Positions 51,026 to 59,263 of a stretch of 64,000 bases of DNA are shown here, one piece after another. The stretch spans positions 1-64,000 of the forward strand of contig CAMDBX010000004.1 of assembly GCA_945889445.1 (NCBI GenBank). Reading direction: 5' to 3'. The stretch is from Rhizobium sp. Q54 (GTDB lineage: Bacteria > Pseudomonadota > Alphaproteobacteria > Rhizobiales > Aestuariivirgaceae). The notes under the pieces are model-generated. The model was not told the origin of the DNA, ran no database searches, and saw only the letters and a program-made list of their open reading frames with translations. The stretch's first letter is position 1. The number at the start of each line of letters is the position of its first letter. The translations under genes and the position numbers were made by a program.

Positions 51026-51901
51026 TTACCGCAGCACGAAGGACGCCGGATCGGCGACGATGGCGGCCGCACCGGTCGGGTCCTCCTCGTGGGCGAGGTG
51101 GCCCAAGCCCTTGATTTCGATAAGGCTGGAGCGGGGGACGAGCTTCGCCGCCTCGGCGGCGCGGGCGGGCGGGATGGTGCGGTCGCCCGAGGCGAAGACG
51201 AGCGTCATGGGCACGGGCAGATTCTTCAGGTCCTGGGGCACCCAGTGCAGGTCCCAGGCGGCCATCATGCCCAGCGTTCCGGCGATGTGGCCTTCGTTGG
51301 AGAAGAGTTGCTGGTAAAGCGTGATGCCCTCTGCATCGATGTTGGAACCGGTGTCGCGCAGCAGGCGCTCCACCGCCTTGCGGTCGGCCATCTTCGCGAA
51401 GAGCTTCTGCACGAGGGTAGCGTTGGCGAAGGTCTTGGCGAGCGGCGAGAAGAACTGGCCCGCCACGCCGGTGACGGGAAAGAAGGCGCCGTTGAAGCTG
51501 ATGATGTCTTGCGGAGCGAAGAGGCGCTCCACCGCCATGCGCACCAGAACCGCGGCACCGGCCGAGTGGCCAACGGCGCGGACGGGACTGACGTTCAGTG
51601 CACGGAGCAAGCTGGCGACCGCGGCGGCCATGCCGGGGAGAGACAGGCTGTTCTTCGACGGCGGCTGGGTGAAGGCATGGCCGGGAAGGTCCACTGCCAC
51701 CACGGTGTAGTTGGCGGCAAGCTTCGGCATCACGTCGCGCCAGGAATGGGTGGCGGCACCGGTGCCGTGCAGCAGCAGCAGGGCAGGGCCTTCGCCCATC
51801 ACCTGCACGTGCCAGCGCATGCCGGCGGCCTCGACGAAGCGGCTTGCCACGTGGTTGGGCCAGTCGCGGCCATCCTTCGCCCAGTCGAGGTAGTAGCCCA
51901 T
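51026..51901 (-). CDS. bchO: alpha/beta hydrolase BchO
   Basis: 291 residues. Alpha/beta fold with LLLLHGTGAATHSWRDVMPK and nucleophile elbow GHSAGA; the catalytic His in GLGHLAHEEDP. BchO is always linked to bchI-bchD; its reaction is not established. One base separates its start from the bchD stop. Confidence 0.92.
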   Translation of the reverse strand: MGYYLDWAKDGRDWPNHVASRFVEAAGMRWHVQVMGEGPALLLLHGTGAATHSWRDVMPKLAANYTVVAVDLPGHAFTQPPSKNSLSLPGMAAAVASLLRALNVSPVRAVGHSAGAAVLVRMAVERLFAPQDIISFNGAFFPVTGVAGQFFSPLAKTFANATLVQKLFAKMADRKAVERLLRDTGSNIDAEGITLYQQLFSNEGHIAGTLGMMAAWDLHWVPQDLKNLPVPMTLVFASGDRTIPPARAAEAAKLVPRSSLIEIKGLGHLAHEEDPTGAAAIVADPASFVLR

Positions 51902-51902
51902 G

Positions 51903-53531
51903 TCAGGCCCCGGCCTTCATGGCCGCGTTGACGGAGGCCGAGATGCGCGAGGCATCCGCATGGGGCAGCGGCAGATAATCGGCTCCCATGGCTTCGGCCA
52001 GCTTGGCCGCGGGGCCGGTGCGGGTGTCGGAGAGGTCGATCATCAGCGTCCTGAAACCAGCAAGGCGGAGCGCCTTGGCGGCGGCTTCGGCATCACGCAG
52101 CGCCACGGCGCGGTCGGCGGTGCCGTCGCGCGCGATGTTGGCCTTGCCGTCGGTAAGGAAGACGACGAGCGGAATGCCGCCGGAGCGGCGCACCTGATCC
52201 GCCACCAGCATCGACTGCTCGATCCCTGCCGCAAGCGGTGTGCCACCACCGCCGGGGAGATCAGCCAGTGACTTCTTTGCACGCTGCAGCGAGCGAGTGG
52301 GCGGCAGCAGGACTTCCGCCTGCTTGCCGCGAAAGGCGATGAGCGCGGTGCGGTCACGCCGCACGTAGCAGTCCGCCAGCAGCAGTTCGATGGCGCCCTT
52401 GGCCTCGGCCATGCGGTGAAGTGCGGCGGAGCCCGAGGCATCCACCGCGAAGATGGCGGTGGTTTCGCGCTTCTCCTTGAAGCGGCGGATGCGGAAGTCG
52501 GCCTTCTCGACCTGCACGCCCTTTCGAATGGGGTTGCTGCGGCGGCGCAGCGGCTGCCAGGGCGCGGCGGCGCGCAGCGTGTCGATCAAGGCGAGGCGGG
52601 CGCCGTTCTTCGGTTCGCCCTGGCGCGTTCCTGCCGGGCGGCCGCGCCGCAGGCCCGCCTTCTGCGAGACGGCACCGGCACCGGCCTTGGAGCCGGGCTG
52701 GCGCAGGTTCTTTTCCAGTGCCGCGAGAAGGCCGGGCGGCAGCGAAGCCTTCACCGCTTCACGCAGGCGGTCGGCCAGTTCCTGCGGGATGGGGGAACCA
52801 TCCTCCTCGCCAGGGTCTGGCGCATCCTGCGGGGCTGGCTGGTCGGGTTCTTCCTCCGGTGGTGCGGGGTAAGTGACGGCGCGCGGCGCGAGGATGAGGC
52901 TTGCGGCAAGCCGCGCATCGTCCTCATCCACCTGCACGCGGCCATCGAGTGCCGCTGCCGCGCGCGCGGCACGCAGCGCCATGACGGCGGGGCGGATGGA
53001 GGAGAGGCCCAATGCCAGCGCCGTCTGGCACAGGCCTTCGGTGATGGCATCGGCGATCTCGACGCGCGGCAGGAGGGCGCGCGCCGCGGCGATGTCGATG
53101 TCGAGCGGTTCGAAGCGACTCACGTCGAGCAGGAACGCGACACGCTCGGCGAGGATGAGGGGTGCCCGCTCGTCGTCGATGCCTTCATCATGCGCGATGA
53201 CGGTGAAGGCGGCGCCGTGGTCCATGGCGGCAGCGATGAGGGCCGCCTTGTCGGGCGACAGGCGCTCGGCGGAGGTGAGCAGGAGAAAGCCATCGGACTC
53301 GGCGAGCAGGCCCCTGTCATGGACGGGGGCGCCGGATTTGAGCGTGGCGGCAACGTCGATCGAACCCGTCAGGCGGTCCATGCCGATGTGCGGCGGGATG
53401 CGGTGGGTTTTGCGCTGCGAGAGATGGCGGAGTGATGCGAGAAAGCCGTCGGCTGGGCCCTTCACAATGGCGCCCTTCAGGCCCTCGGGGTCGAGGGCCA
53501 AGAGCGCGCAGGCAAGAGCCGCCTCGCTCAC
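51903..53531 (-). CDS. bchD: magnesium chelatase subunit D
   Basis: 542 residues. A degenerate AAA+ N-terminal part (IGMDRLTGSIDVAATLKSGA), a Pro/Glu-rich linker (PAPPEEEPDQPAPQDAPDPG), and a von Willebrand A domain with MIDAS DASGSAA and GGGTPLAAGI. GTG 53531 overlaps bchI stop by 4 nt (GTGA). Frames continue to 54323 but read through bchI, so are not used. Confidence 0.95.
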   Translation of the reverse strand: MSEAALACALLALDPEGLKGAIVKGPADGFLASLRHLSQRKTHRIPPHIGMDRLTGSIDVAATLKSGAPVHDRGLLAESDGFLLLTSAERLSPDKAALIAAAMDHGAAFTVIAHDEGIDDERAPLILAERVAFLLDVSRFEPLDIDIAAARALLPRVEIADAITEGLCQTALALGLSSIRPAVMALRAARAAAALDGRVQVDEDDARLAASLILAPRAVTYPAPPEEEPDQPAPQDAPDPGEEDGSPIPQELADRLREAVKASLPPGLLAALEKNLRQPGSKAGAGAVSQKAGLRRGRPAGTRQGEPKNGARLALIDTLRAAAPWQPLRRRSNPIRKGVQVEKADFRIRRFKEKRETTAIFAVDASGSAALHRMAEAKGAIELLLADCYVRRDRTALIAFRGKQAEVLLPPTRSLQRAKKSLADLPGGGGTPLAAGIEQSMLVADQVRRSGGIPLVVFLTDGKANIARDGTADRAVALRDAEAAAKALRLAGFRTLMIDLSDTRTGPAAKLAEAMGADYLPLPHADASRISASVNAAMKAGA

Positions 53532-54541
53532 GCGCCGAACACCTCGGTGACCGCCCGGGTGATGCGGGTGGTGGAGCCCGTCTCGTCCAGCGGGTTGCGC
53601 CGCAGGCGATGGCGGAGCGAGGGTGCAGCCATGCGCTTCAGGTGATCGTCGGTGACGTGCTTGGCGCCCTCGAAGGCGGCCAACGCGCGGGCGGCGCGCA
53701 TCAGGGTCAGCTGGCCGCGCAGGCCATCGGTCTTGAGATGGATGCACAGGGTGGCGGCGCGCTCGAGAATGAAGTCCGGCACCTCGACCTCGTTCAAGTG
53801 CTTGCGGGCCTTGACGATGCGGCGGCGCGTCTGGTCTTCCTGCTTTTCCCACAGTGCGGTGAAGCCTTCGGGGTCGCGCTCGAAGGCGTCGCGGCGCTTG
53901 ACGATCTCGACCCAGGTCTTGACTTCGGTCGGCGTGCGCACTTCCACCGAGAGGCCGAAACGGTCCAGAAGCTGCGGGCGGAGTTCGCCCTCTTCGGGGT
54001 TGCCGCTGCCCACCAGCACGATGCGGGCGGGATGGCGCACGGACAGGCCCTCGCGCTCCACCACGTTCTCGCCCGAGGCGGCAACGTCCAGGAGCAGGTC
54101 GACGATGTGGTCTTCCAGCAGGTTGACCTCGTCGACATAGAGATAGCCGCGGTTGGCCTGCGCCAGCAGCCCCGGCTCGAAGCTCTTCTCGCCATGCGAC
54201 AGCGCGCGCTCGAGGTTGAGCGAGCCCAGCACCCGGTCCTCGGTGGCCCCGAGGGGGAGATCGACCACCGGAATGGAAATCTTGCGCAGCTTGTGGGTGG
54301 CGGCCTTGCGGCAGGCGTCGCACTGGGCGGATGTGCTGTCCGGGTCGCAGTGATAGGCGCAGGAGGTGGCGCGAATCTCCGGCAGCAGGGCGGCCAGTGC
54401 CCGGACGGCGGTGGATTTTCCGGTGCCGCGATCACCGAAGGCAAGGAGGCCGCCGATCAGCGGATCGACGGCGGTCAACAGCAGCGCCTGCAGCAGTTCA
54501 TCCTGCCCGGCAATGGCGGAAAAGGGGTATCGAAGCGACAT
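53528..54541 (-). CDS. bchI: magnesium chelatase ATPase subunit I
   Basis: 337 residues. Walker A GDRGTGKST, Walker B-like NRGYLYVDEVNLLEDHIVDL and the CDPDSTSAQCDACRKA cysteine pair region. AAA+ motor of Mg insertion. ATG at 54541 gives MSLRYPFSAIAGQDELLQAL. Preceded by a PpsR operator 10 nt upstream. Confidence 0.97.
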   Translation of the reverse strand: MSLRYPFSAIAGQDELLQALLLTAVDPLIGGLLAFGDRGTGKSTAVRALAALLPEIRATSCAYHCDPDSTSAQCDACRKAATHKLRKISIPVVDLPLGATEDRVLGSLNLERALSHGEKSFEPGLLAQANRGYLYVDEVNLLEDHIVDLLLDVAASGENVVEREGLSVRHPARIVLVGSGNPEEGELRPQLLDRFGLSVEVRTPTEVKTWVEIVKRRDAFERDPEGFTALWEKQEDQTRRRIVKARKHLNEVEVPDFILERAATLCIHLKTDGLRGQLTLMRAARALAAFEGAKHVTDDHLKRMAAPSLRHRLRRNPLDETGSTTRITRAVTEVFGA

Positions 54542-54550
54542 ATGGCCATG

Positions 54551-54568
54551 TGTAACACACGATTTACA
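54551..54568. promoter_or_regulatory. PpsR/CrtJ operator upstream of bchI
   Basis: TGTAACACACGATTTACA, exact TGT-N12-ACA and nearly palindromic (TGTAA...TTACA), 9 nt before the bchI start and 54 nt before the divergent DUF4202 gene. Its closeness to the start implies a very short leader or a different start. Confidence 0.7.
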
Positions 54569-54622
54569 CTTGGCAAATGCGGTGTGCTTGCGTGGCCCGG
54601 GCGGCTCCGCCACTCTCAGGCC

Positions 54623-55177
54623 ATGACCGCCCGACTCGACCGCGCCTATGCCCTGATCGATGCCGCCAACGCCCGCGACCCTGCCGGCCAGGCGGAACCC
54701 TATGGGCAGCGGATGACCAAGACGCTGGAGGCTTTTGCACCCGATGCGCCGGAGACGCTGAAGATCGCGGCGCGGGCCCAGCACATCGAGCGCTGGACGG
54801 TGCCGCGCACCTCATACCCCGAGGGCCGCATTGCCTATCTCATCTGGCGCAAGGACCTGCAGAAGCTGCATGCGCGGCGCGCCGGCGAGATCATGGCCCA
54901 GTGCGGTTATTCGGATGACGATATCGCCCGCACCGGTTCGCTGCTCCGGAAGGAGCGGCTGAAGCAGGACGCTGATGCCCAGACGCTGGAGGACGTGATC
55001 TGCCTCGTGTTCCTGGGGTTCGAAGCGGAGCCCTTCATTGCCAAGCATGACGACGACAAGGTGCGCGACATCCTGGCCAAGACCGCCAAGAAAATGTCGC
55101 CGCGGGGGCTGGCCGCCGCGGCGCAGGTGCCGATGGGCGAAAGGCTGAAGCGCCTGCTGGTGCAGGCGCTTGCCTGA
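54623..55177 (+). CDS. DUF4202 family protein
   Basis: 184 residues, soluble. Signature: RLDRAYALIDAANARDP, KIAARAQHIERWTVPRTSYP, YLIWRKDLQKLHA and LEDVICLVFLGFEAEPF, a helical HD-like arrangement with conserved His/Glu/Arg. DUF4202 has no assigned function. It is divergent from bchI; shared control by the PpsR operator is possible. Confidence 0.85.
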   Translation: MTARLDRAYALIDAANARDPAGQAEPYGQRMTKTLEAFAPDAPETLKIAARAQHIERWTVPRTSYPEGRIAYLIWRKDLQKLHARRAGEIMAQCGYSDDDIARTGSLLRKERLKQDADAQTLEDVICLVFLGFEAEPFIAKHDDDKVRDILAKTAKKMSPRGLAAAAQVPMGERLKRLLVQALA

Positions 55178-55182
55178 AGGAC

Positions 55183-55566
55183 TTACGGTCCGGTGCGGGT
55201 GACGATCATGGGGCCGCTGCGGTCATTGTAGGCGTGGACGAAGAAGCGGCCGTCATCCAGCATGCCGCGCATCAGGTATTCCGCACCGGACCGGTTGTGG
55301 CGCATGGCGAGCACGGTGGGCTCGCCCGGGCGGAAGGCGCGGTCGACCCATGTGCACTCGCCGGCACCGGGCGCGCCTGCCGCGCGACCCGCTGCGAAAT
55401 CGAGCTGGATCGTTCCATTCGCGCCGATCATGGCGCGCATGTTGCCGCCGCCATTGCACATCAGCAGGTAGCTGTGCGGCTCGGCGTGGGCGGCTTGGGG
55501 AAGGCTGGCAGCGCCAATGGCGGCGACGGTGGCAGCAGCAGCAAGTGAAAGCATCTTCCAGGTCAT
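55183..55566 (-). CDS. small secreted protein of unknown function
   Basis: 127 residues with a signal peptide (about 1-28, cleavage after AHA). The mature part has two Cys (LMCNGGG and GECTWVD), likely a disulfide, and an all-beta look (LDDGRFFVHAYNDR). It ends 6 nt after the convergent DUF4202 gene. No family recognised. Confidence 0.65.
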   Translation of the reverse strand: MTWKMLSLAAAATVAAIGAASLPQAAHAEPHSYLLMCNGGGNMRAMIGANGTIQLDFAAGRAAGAPGAGECTWVDRAFRPGEPTVLAMRHNRSGAEYLMRGMLDDGRFFVHAYNDRSGPMIVTRTGP

Positions 55567-55713
55567 GTGAGTGGTCTCCCTGTTGAGTTCGCTCTGTCCC
55601 AACGGGCTGGCTTCCAGCCCGTCATGTGAACAAGCTAGTCCCGCCAGCCTGAATGCCGGCGGAAGGGAGCGTTCATCTGGCATTCACCCAGCCTGGCAGG
55701 CGAGGCTGGCCGC

Positions 55714-56916
55714 TCAGGCAATGGCCCGCATCAGGCTTCCCGTGGCGGGGAACAGCGGGATCAGGCAGGCCTGGAGCGCGTGATAGATGTCGGGCTTGCC
55801 GGTGAAGAAGCGGTCCATCGGCTTCAGGTCGTCGCCCAGTTCGGGGTACCAGCCGCCATTGGCGGGATCGATGAAGTGCAGGGCCGCGAAGTCCCAGACC
55901 TTGCGGTACCAGTGCTCGTAGAAGGGGTCGGGCTTCAGCGCGTTGAGGACGGCGGCTGCACCGATCGCCTCGGTGACGGGCCACCAGATCTTGTGGGTGA
56001 TGGCGGGCTCGTTGGAAAAGTCGAGCGTGTAGTAGAAGCCGCCGCGCGCCTCGTCCCAGCCGCGGTTGATGGCGCTGCGGAACAGCTGTTGGGCGGCATC
56101 GATCATCCAGGCTTCGCGGCGCTCGTCGAGAACCCAGAGCTGGGCCATGAGGCGCGACCACTCAAGCCAGTGGCCCGGCGTGGTGCCGGCGGGGCGGAAC
56201 ATGTCGGAGCCCTTGTAGCTGCGGTCGATCTTCCATTGCTCGTCGAAGTGCTCGGCCACCGCATAGTCGAGGGACGCGGCATGGCGGGCGATGATGAGGC
56301 GGGCGATGCTATTCGCCTTGTCGAGATAGGCCACCGTGCCGGTTGCCTCGAAGGCGGCCATCAGGGCTTCGGTGAGGTGCATGTTGGAATTCTGGCCGCG
56401 ATAGGCGGAGATCTTGGCCCAGTTGCGCGCGAACTCCTCGGAGACGGCACCGTAGTTCTCGTCCCAGAAGCGGATGTTCAGTACGTCGGTGACGTCTGAC
56501 AGCATCTCACGCGCCAGCGGGTGGCCTATCATGCTGGCATCGGCGGCGGCGAGCATCACGAAGGCGTGGCCATAGGCCTGCTTGCTGTCGTCCTTGAAGC
56601 CATCGTCACCGACAGACCAGCAATAGCCGCCGTGGCGCCGGTCGCGGTGCCCCTCCCACAGGTAGCGCATGCCGTGGTCGACGATCGTTTCCGCGCCGGG
56701 GCGGCCGAGCTTGGCTGCAATGGCAAAGCAATGCACCATGCGCGCCGTCTGGTGGATGTGGCGGATGTTGCCGAAGGGCCGGCCTGCCGCATCAAGGTCG
56801 TGGAACCCACCGTTGGGGTTGACGGCATTGTGCGCGAAGAGGTCGAACAGGGCGTTGGCGCGGGCCTTCAGCCAGTCGCGGTGCCAGGGGCGGGTGGTCC
56901 AGTTGGTGTCGGGCAT
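55714..56916 (-). CDS. AGE family sugar epimerase/isomerase
   Basis: 400 residues, alpha/alpha barrel of the N-acylglucosamine 2-epimerase/mannose isomerase family. Markers: GRPFGNIRHIHQTARMVHCF, DSKQAYGHAFVMLAAADA and GHWLEWSRLMAQLWVL with the catalytic His residues. Substrate not determinable. Stands alone after an intergenic repeat pair. Confidence 0.88.
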   Translation of the reverse strand: MPDTNWTTRPWHRDWLKARANALFDLFAHNAVNPNGGFHDLDAAGRPFGNIRHIHQTARMVHCFAIAAKLGRPGAETIVDHGMRYLWEGHRDRRHGGYCWSVGDDGFKDDSKQAYGHAFVMLAAADASMIGHPLAREMLSDVTDVLNIRFWDENYGAVSEEFARNWAKISAYRGQNSNMHLTEALMAAFEATGTVAYLDKANSIARLIIARHAASLDYAVAEHFDEQWKIDRSYKGSDMFRPAGTTPGHWLEWSRLMAQLWVLDERREAWMIDAAQQLFRSAINRGWDEARGGFYYTLDFSNEPAITHKIWWPVTEAIGAAAVLNALKPDPFYEHWYRKVWDFAALHFIDPANGGWYPELGDDLKPMDRFFTGKPDIYHALQACLIPLFPATGSLMRAIA

Positions 56917-57016
56917 CGGTCATCCTTCACAGCAGTCTCTCTGGACCTACCATGAGTGGGCGCGCAAATGAACGCCCCAGCTGGCGCATCGCGCCTGCAC
57001 GTGAAGCCAATAGGAT

Positions 57017-57124
57017 TCCCCTCCCCCTCGTGGGGAGGGGCAGGGGTGGGGGGCCGCGGGTCCAATTCTGGAAGTCCTGAGCCCGGGGACCCCCACCCTT
57101 AATCCCTCCCCACAAGGGGGAGGG
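57017..57124. repeat. inverted pair of GC-rich palindromic repeats
   Basis: Copy 1 (57017-57053, plus) and copy 2 (57087-57124, minus) share CCCTCCCCCT(C/T)GTGGGGAG followed by GG and a GGGTGGGGG end. Each contains its own palindrome, and together they can form a long cruciform or transcript hairpin. They lie in the 247-base gap between the AGE gene and pbpC. Likely members of a dispersed repeat family. Confidence 0.65.
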
Positions 57125-57163
57125 AAACGCGCTCCGGTCTGATATGACTGCTCTCGGCTCTTG

Positions 57164-59263
57164 TCATTCGACGCGAATGCGCGCCGTGGCTGTTTTGCCC
57201 TTCGCGTCGATGACCGACAAGCGCGCAAATCCATGCGCCGGTTGATCCCAGAAGGCATCGCGGCGGAACTCCCGCTCGGCGATGGGAATGCCGTCGGCCA
57301 GCCAGGTGAAGGGCGGCGTGCCGCCATAGACCTTGAGGCTCAACGCGGGAGCGGCATCGCCCGCGAGGTCGATGCGCGCACCATCCGGCGGGAAGGCGAT
57401 GGCGGGCGGGGCATCGCCCTGGGTGCTGGTGGCAACCTCCGGCAGCGAATCCGGGCGGAAGCGCTGCAGCGCGGCGGGCAGCTCGTTGGTGCGGGCGATG
57501 ACGGTGCCCGGAGGTGCCAGGCCCAGTGGCGTGCGGTTGGGGCCGATGCGCTGGAAGGCCTCGAACAGGATGGGGGCCGCGGCCAGCCGGCCCACGACGC
57601 CGGGCACCGCCGCGCCATCCGGCCGACCCACCCAAACGGCGATGGTGTGGGTGCCGTCATAACCCACGGCCCAGGCATCGCGGTAGCCATAGGAGGTGCC
57701 GGTCTTGAAGGCGATCTGCCCGCCAATGGCGTTCTGCGGGGTGGGTGCGCCCTTCAAGACGTCGCCGATCATCCAGCTGGCATTGGGCTCGAACAGGCGG
57801 CGAAGCGGCTTGGCGGTGCGGCGGTCTTCCAGCTGCCAGCTCAGCTGAACGGGCTCGCCGCCGCGCGCCAGCGCCACGTAGAGCGTGGCGAGGTCGGTGA
57901 GCCTGACGCCCGCGCCGCCGAGGCCCACCGCAAGGCCGGGCCCTGCGTTTTGCGGCAGCACCAGCTTCACCCCGGCATTGTCGAGGCGCGCCATCAGGCG
58001 GTCGGCGCCGATGGCGTTGAGGATCTGCAGGGCCGGCACGTTGAGCGACTGCTGGAGTGCGGTGCGCACCGTGACGGTGCCATGGAACGAATCGTCGAAG
58101 TTTTCCGGCGCATAGGCGCCGTAACGCACGGCACGATCGTCGATGAGCGTCTCCGGGTGGACGAGGCCGTCTTCGAAGGCGAGGCCATAGATGAAGGGCT
58201 TGAGCGTGGAGCCCGGAGAACGCAGCGCCTGGGCCAGGTCCATCTGCCCGGCGCGCACGCTGTCGAAATAACCGGTGCCGCCGACATGGGCGCGCACTTC
58301 GCCTGTGGCGCTGTCAACGACGAGGATGGCAGCGGCAACACCGGAGCCGATGGCGAGTGCGCGGTCCCGAGCCAGGGTTTCGAGCGCTGCCTGCAGGTCG
58401 CGGGCCAGCGTGGTGGGCGCCACGGTTCCGGGCGGCATCTTCCGTGCGATGCGTTCGGCCACATGCGCGGCGAGGATCGGGAAGGCAAGGCGACCCCTGG
58501 GCGCCTCCTCGGCGGCGGCGGCCTGTGCCTGGTCGTCGTTGACGAGGCCGTCCCGGTTGAGGCGCGCGATGACGCGGTTGCGCGCCGTGGCGGCGGCCTT
58601 GGGGAAGCGGTCAGGCCGGCGCGCCTCAGGTGCCTGCGGCAGGGCAACGAGCAGCGCGCTCTCGGCGGTGGAAAGCCGCTTCGGCTCCTTGCCGAAATAG
58701 GCGAGGGCGGCCGCACGGGTGCCCTCGATGTTGCCGCCATAGGGTGCGAGCGCCAGATAGAGGCTGAGGATCTGCTGCTTGGTGAGGCGGCGCTCGATCT
58801 GCAGTGCACGGACCATTTCCGCCAGCTTGTCGGTGAGGCTGCGCTCAGGGCGCGGCTCCAGCAGGCGTGCCACCTGCATGGTGAGCGTCGATCCGCCGGA
58901 GACGATGCGGCGGTGGGTGGCGGCCTGCCATGCGGCGCGCAGCAGCGCCTGCGGGTCCACGCCGCCGTGCGCGAAGAAGCGCTTGTCCTCATAGGTGATG
59001 AGCATGGCGAGGAAGCGCGGGTCAACCTCGTCCGCGGTGACGGGCAGGCGCCAGTAGCCGTCCCTGGTGATGAAGGGGCGCAGCAGCTTGCCGTCCCTGT
59101 CAGTCACCAGCGTTGAATAGGTGATGCCCTTGCCGAGCGGCACCGGCCCCAGCCGGCGCAGCACCTCGCTTGCCGTGAAGCCCGCCGCGTTGACGGCGAG
59201 CAGGCCGAAGAGCAGCCCCGCATAGAGGCGCAGGGGCCATCTGCTGCGGGGCTTCACCATCAT
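57164..59263 (-). CDS. pbpC: penicillin-binding protein 1C
   Basis: 699 residues, bifunctional class A. Membrane anchor (about 8-27), glycosyltransferase with EDKRFFAHGGVDPQALLRAA, transpeptidase with SxxK SPGSTLKPFI, SxN QQSLNVP, and KTGTS, then a C-terminal BiPBP_C-like beta domain. Its ATG overlaps the alpha-2-macroglobulin stop by one base, the usual pairing of these genes. Confidence 0.96.
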   Translation of the reverse strand: MMVKPRSRWPLRLYAGLLFGLLAVNAAGFTASEVLRRLGPVPLGKGITYSTLVTDRDGKLLRPFITRDGYWRLPVTADEVDPRFLAMLITYEDKRFFAHGGVDPQALLRAAWQAATHRRIVSGGSTLTMQVARLLEPRPERSLTDKLAEMVRALQIERRLTKQQILSLYLALAPYGGNIEGTRAAALAYFGKEPKRLSTAESALLVALPQAPEARRPDRFPKAAATARNRVIARLNRDGLVNDDQAQAAAAEEAPRGRLAFPILAAHVAERIARKMPPGTVAPTTLARDLQAALETLARDRALAIGSGVAAAILVVDSATGEVRAHVGGTGYFDSVRAGQMDLAQALRSPGSTLKPFIYGLAFEDGLVHPETLIDDRAVRYGAYAPENFDDSFHGTVTVRTALQQSLNVPALQILNAIGADRLMARLDNAGVKLVLPQNAGPGLAVGLGGAGVRLTDLATLYVALARGGEPVQLSWQLEDRRTAKPLRRLFEPNASWMIGDVLKGAPTPQNAIGGQIAFKTGTSYGYRDAWAVGYDGTHTIAVWVGRPDGAAVPGVVGRLAAAPILFEAFQRIGPNRTPLGLAPPGTVIARTNELPAALQRFRPDSLPEVATSTQGDAPPAIAFPPDGARIDLAGDAAPALSLKVYGGTPPFTWLADGIPIAEREFRRDAFWDQPAHGFARLSVIDAKGKTATARIRVE

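Noticed and set aside
53532-54323. N-terminal extension of bchD through bchI
   Set aside because: In-frame but antipodal to known BchD N-termini; GTG at 53531 with a GTGA overlap is the natural start.
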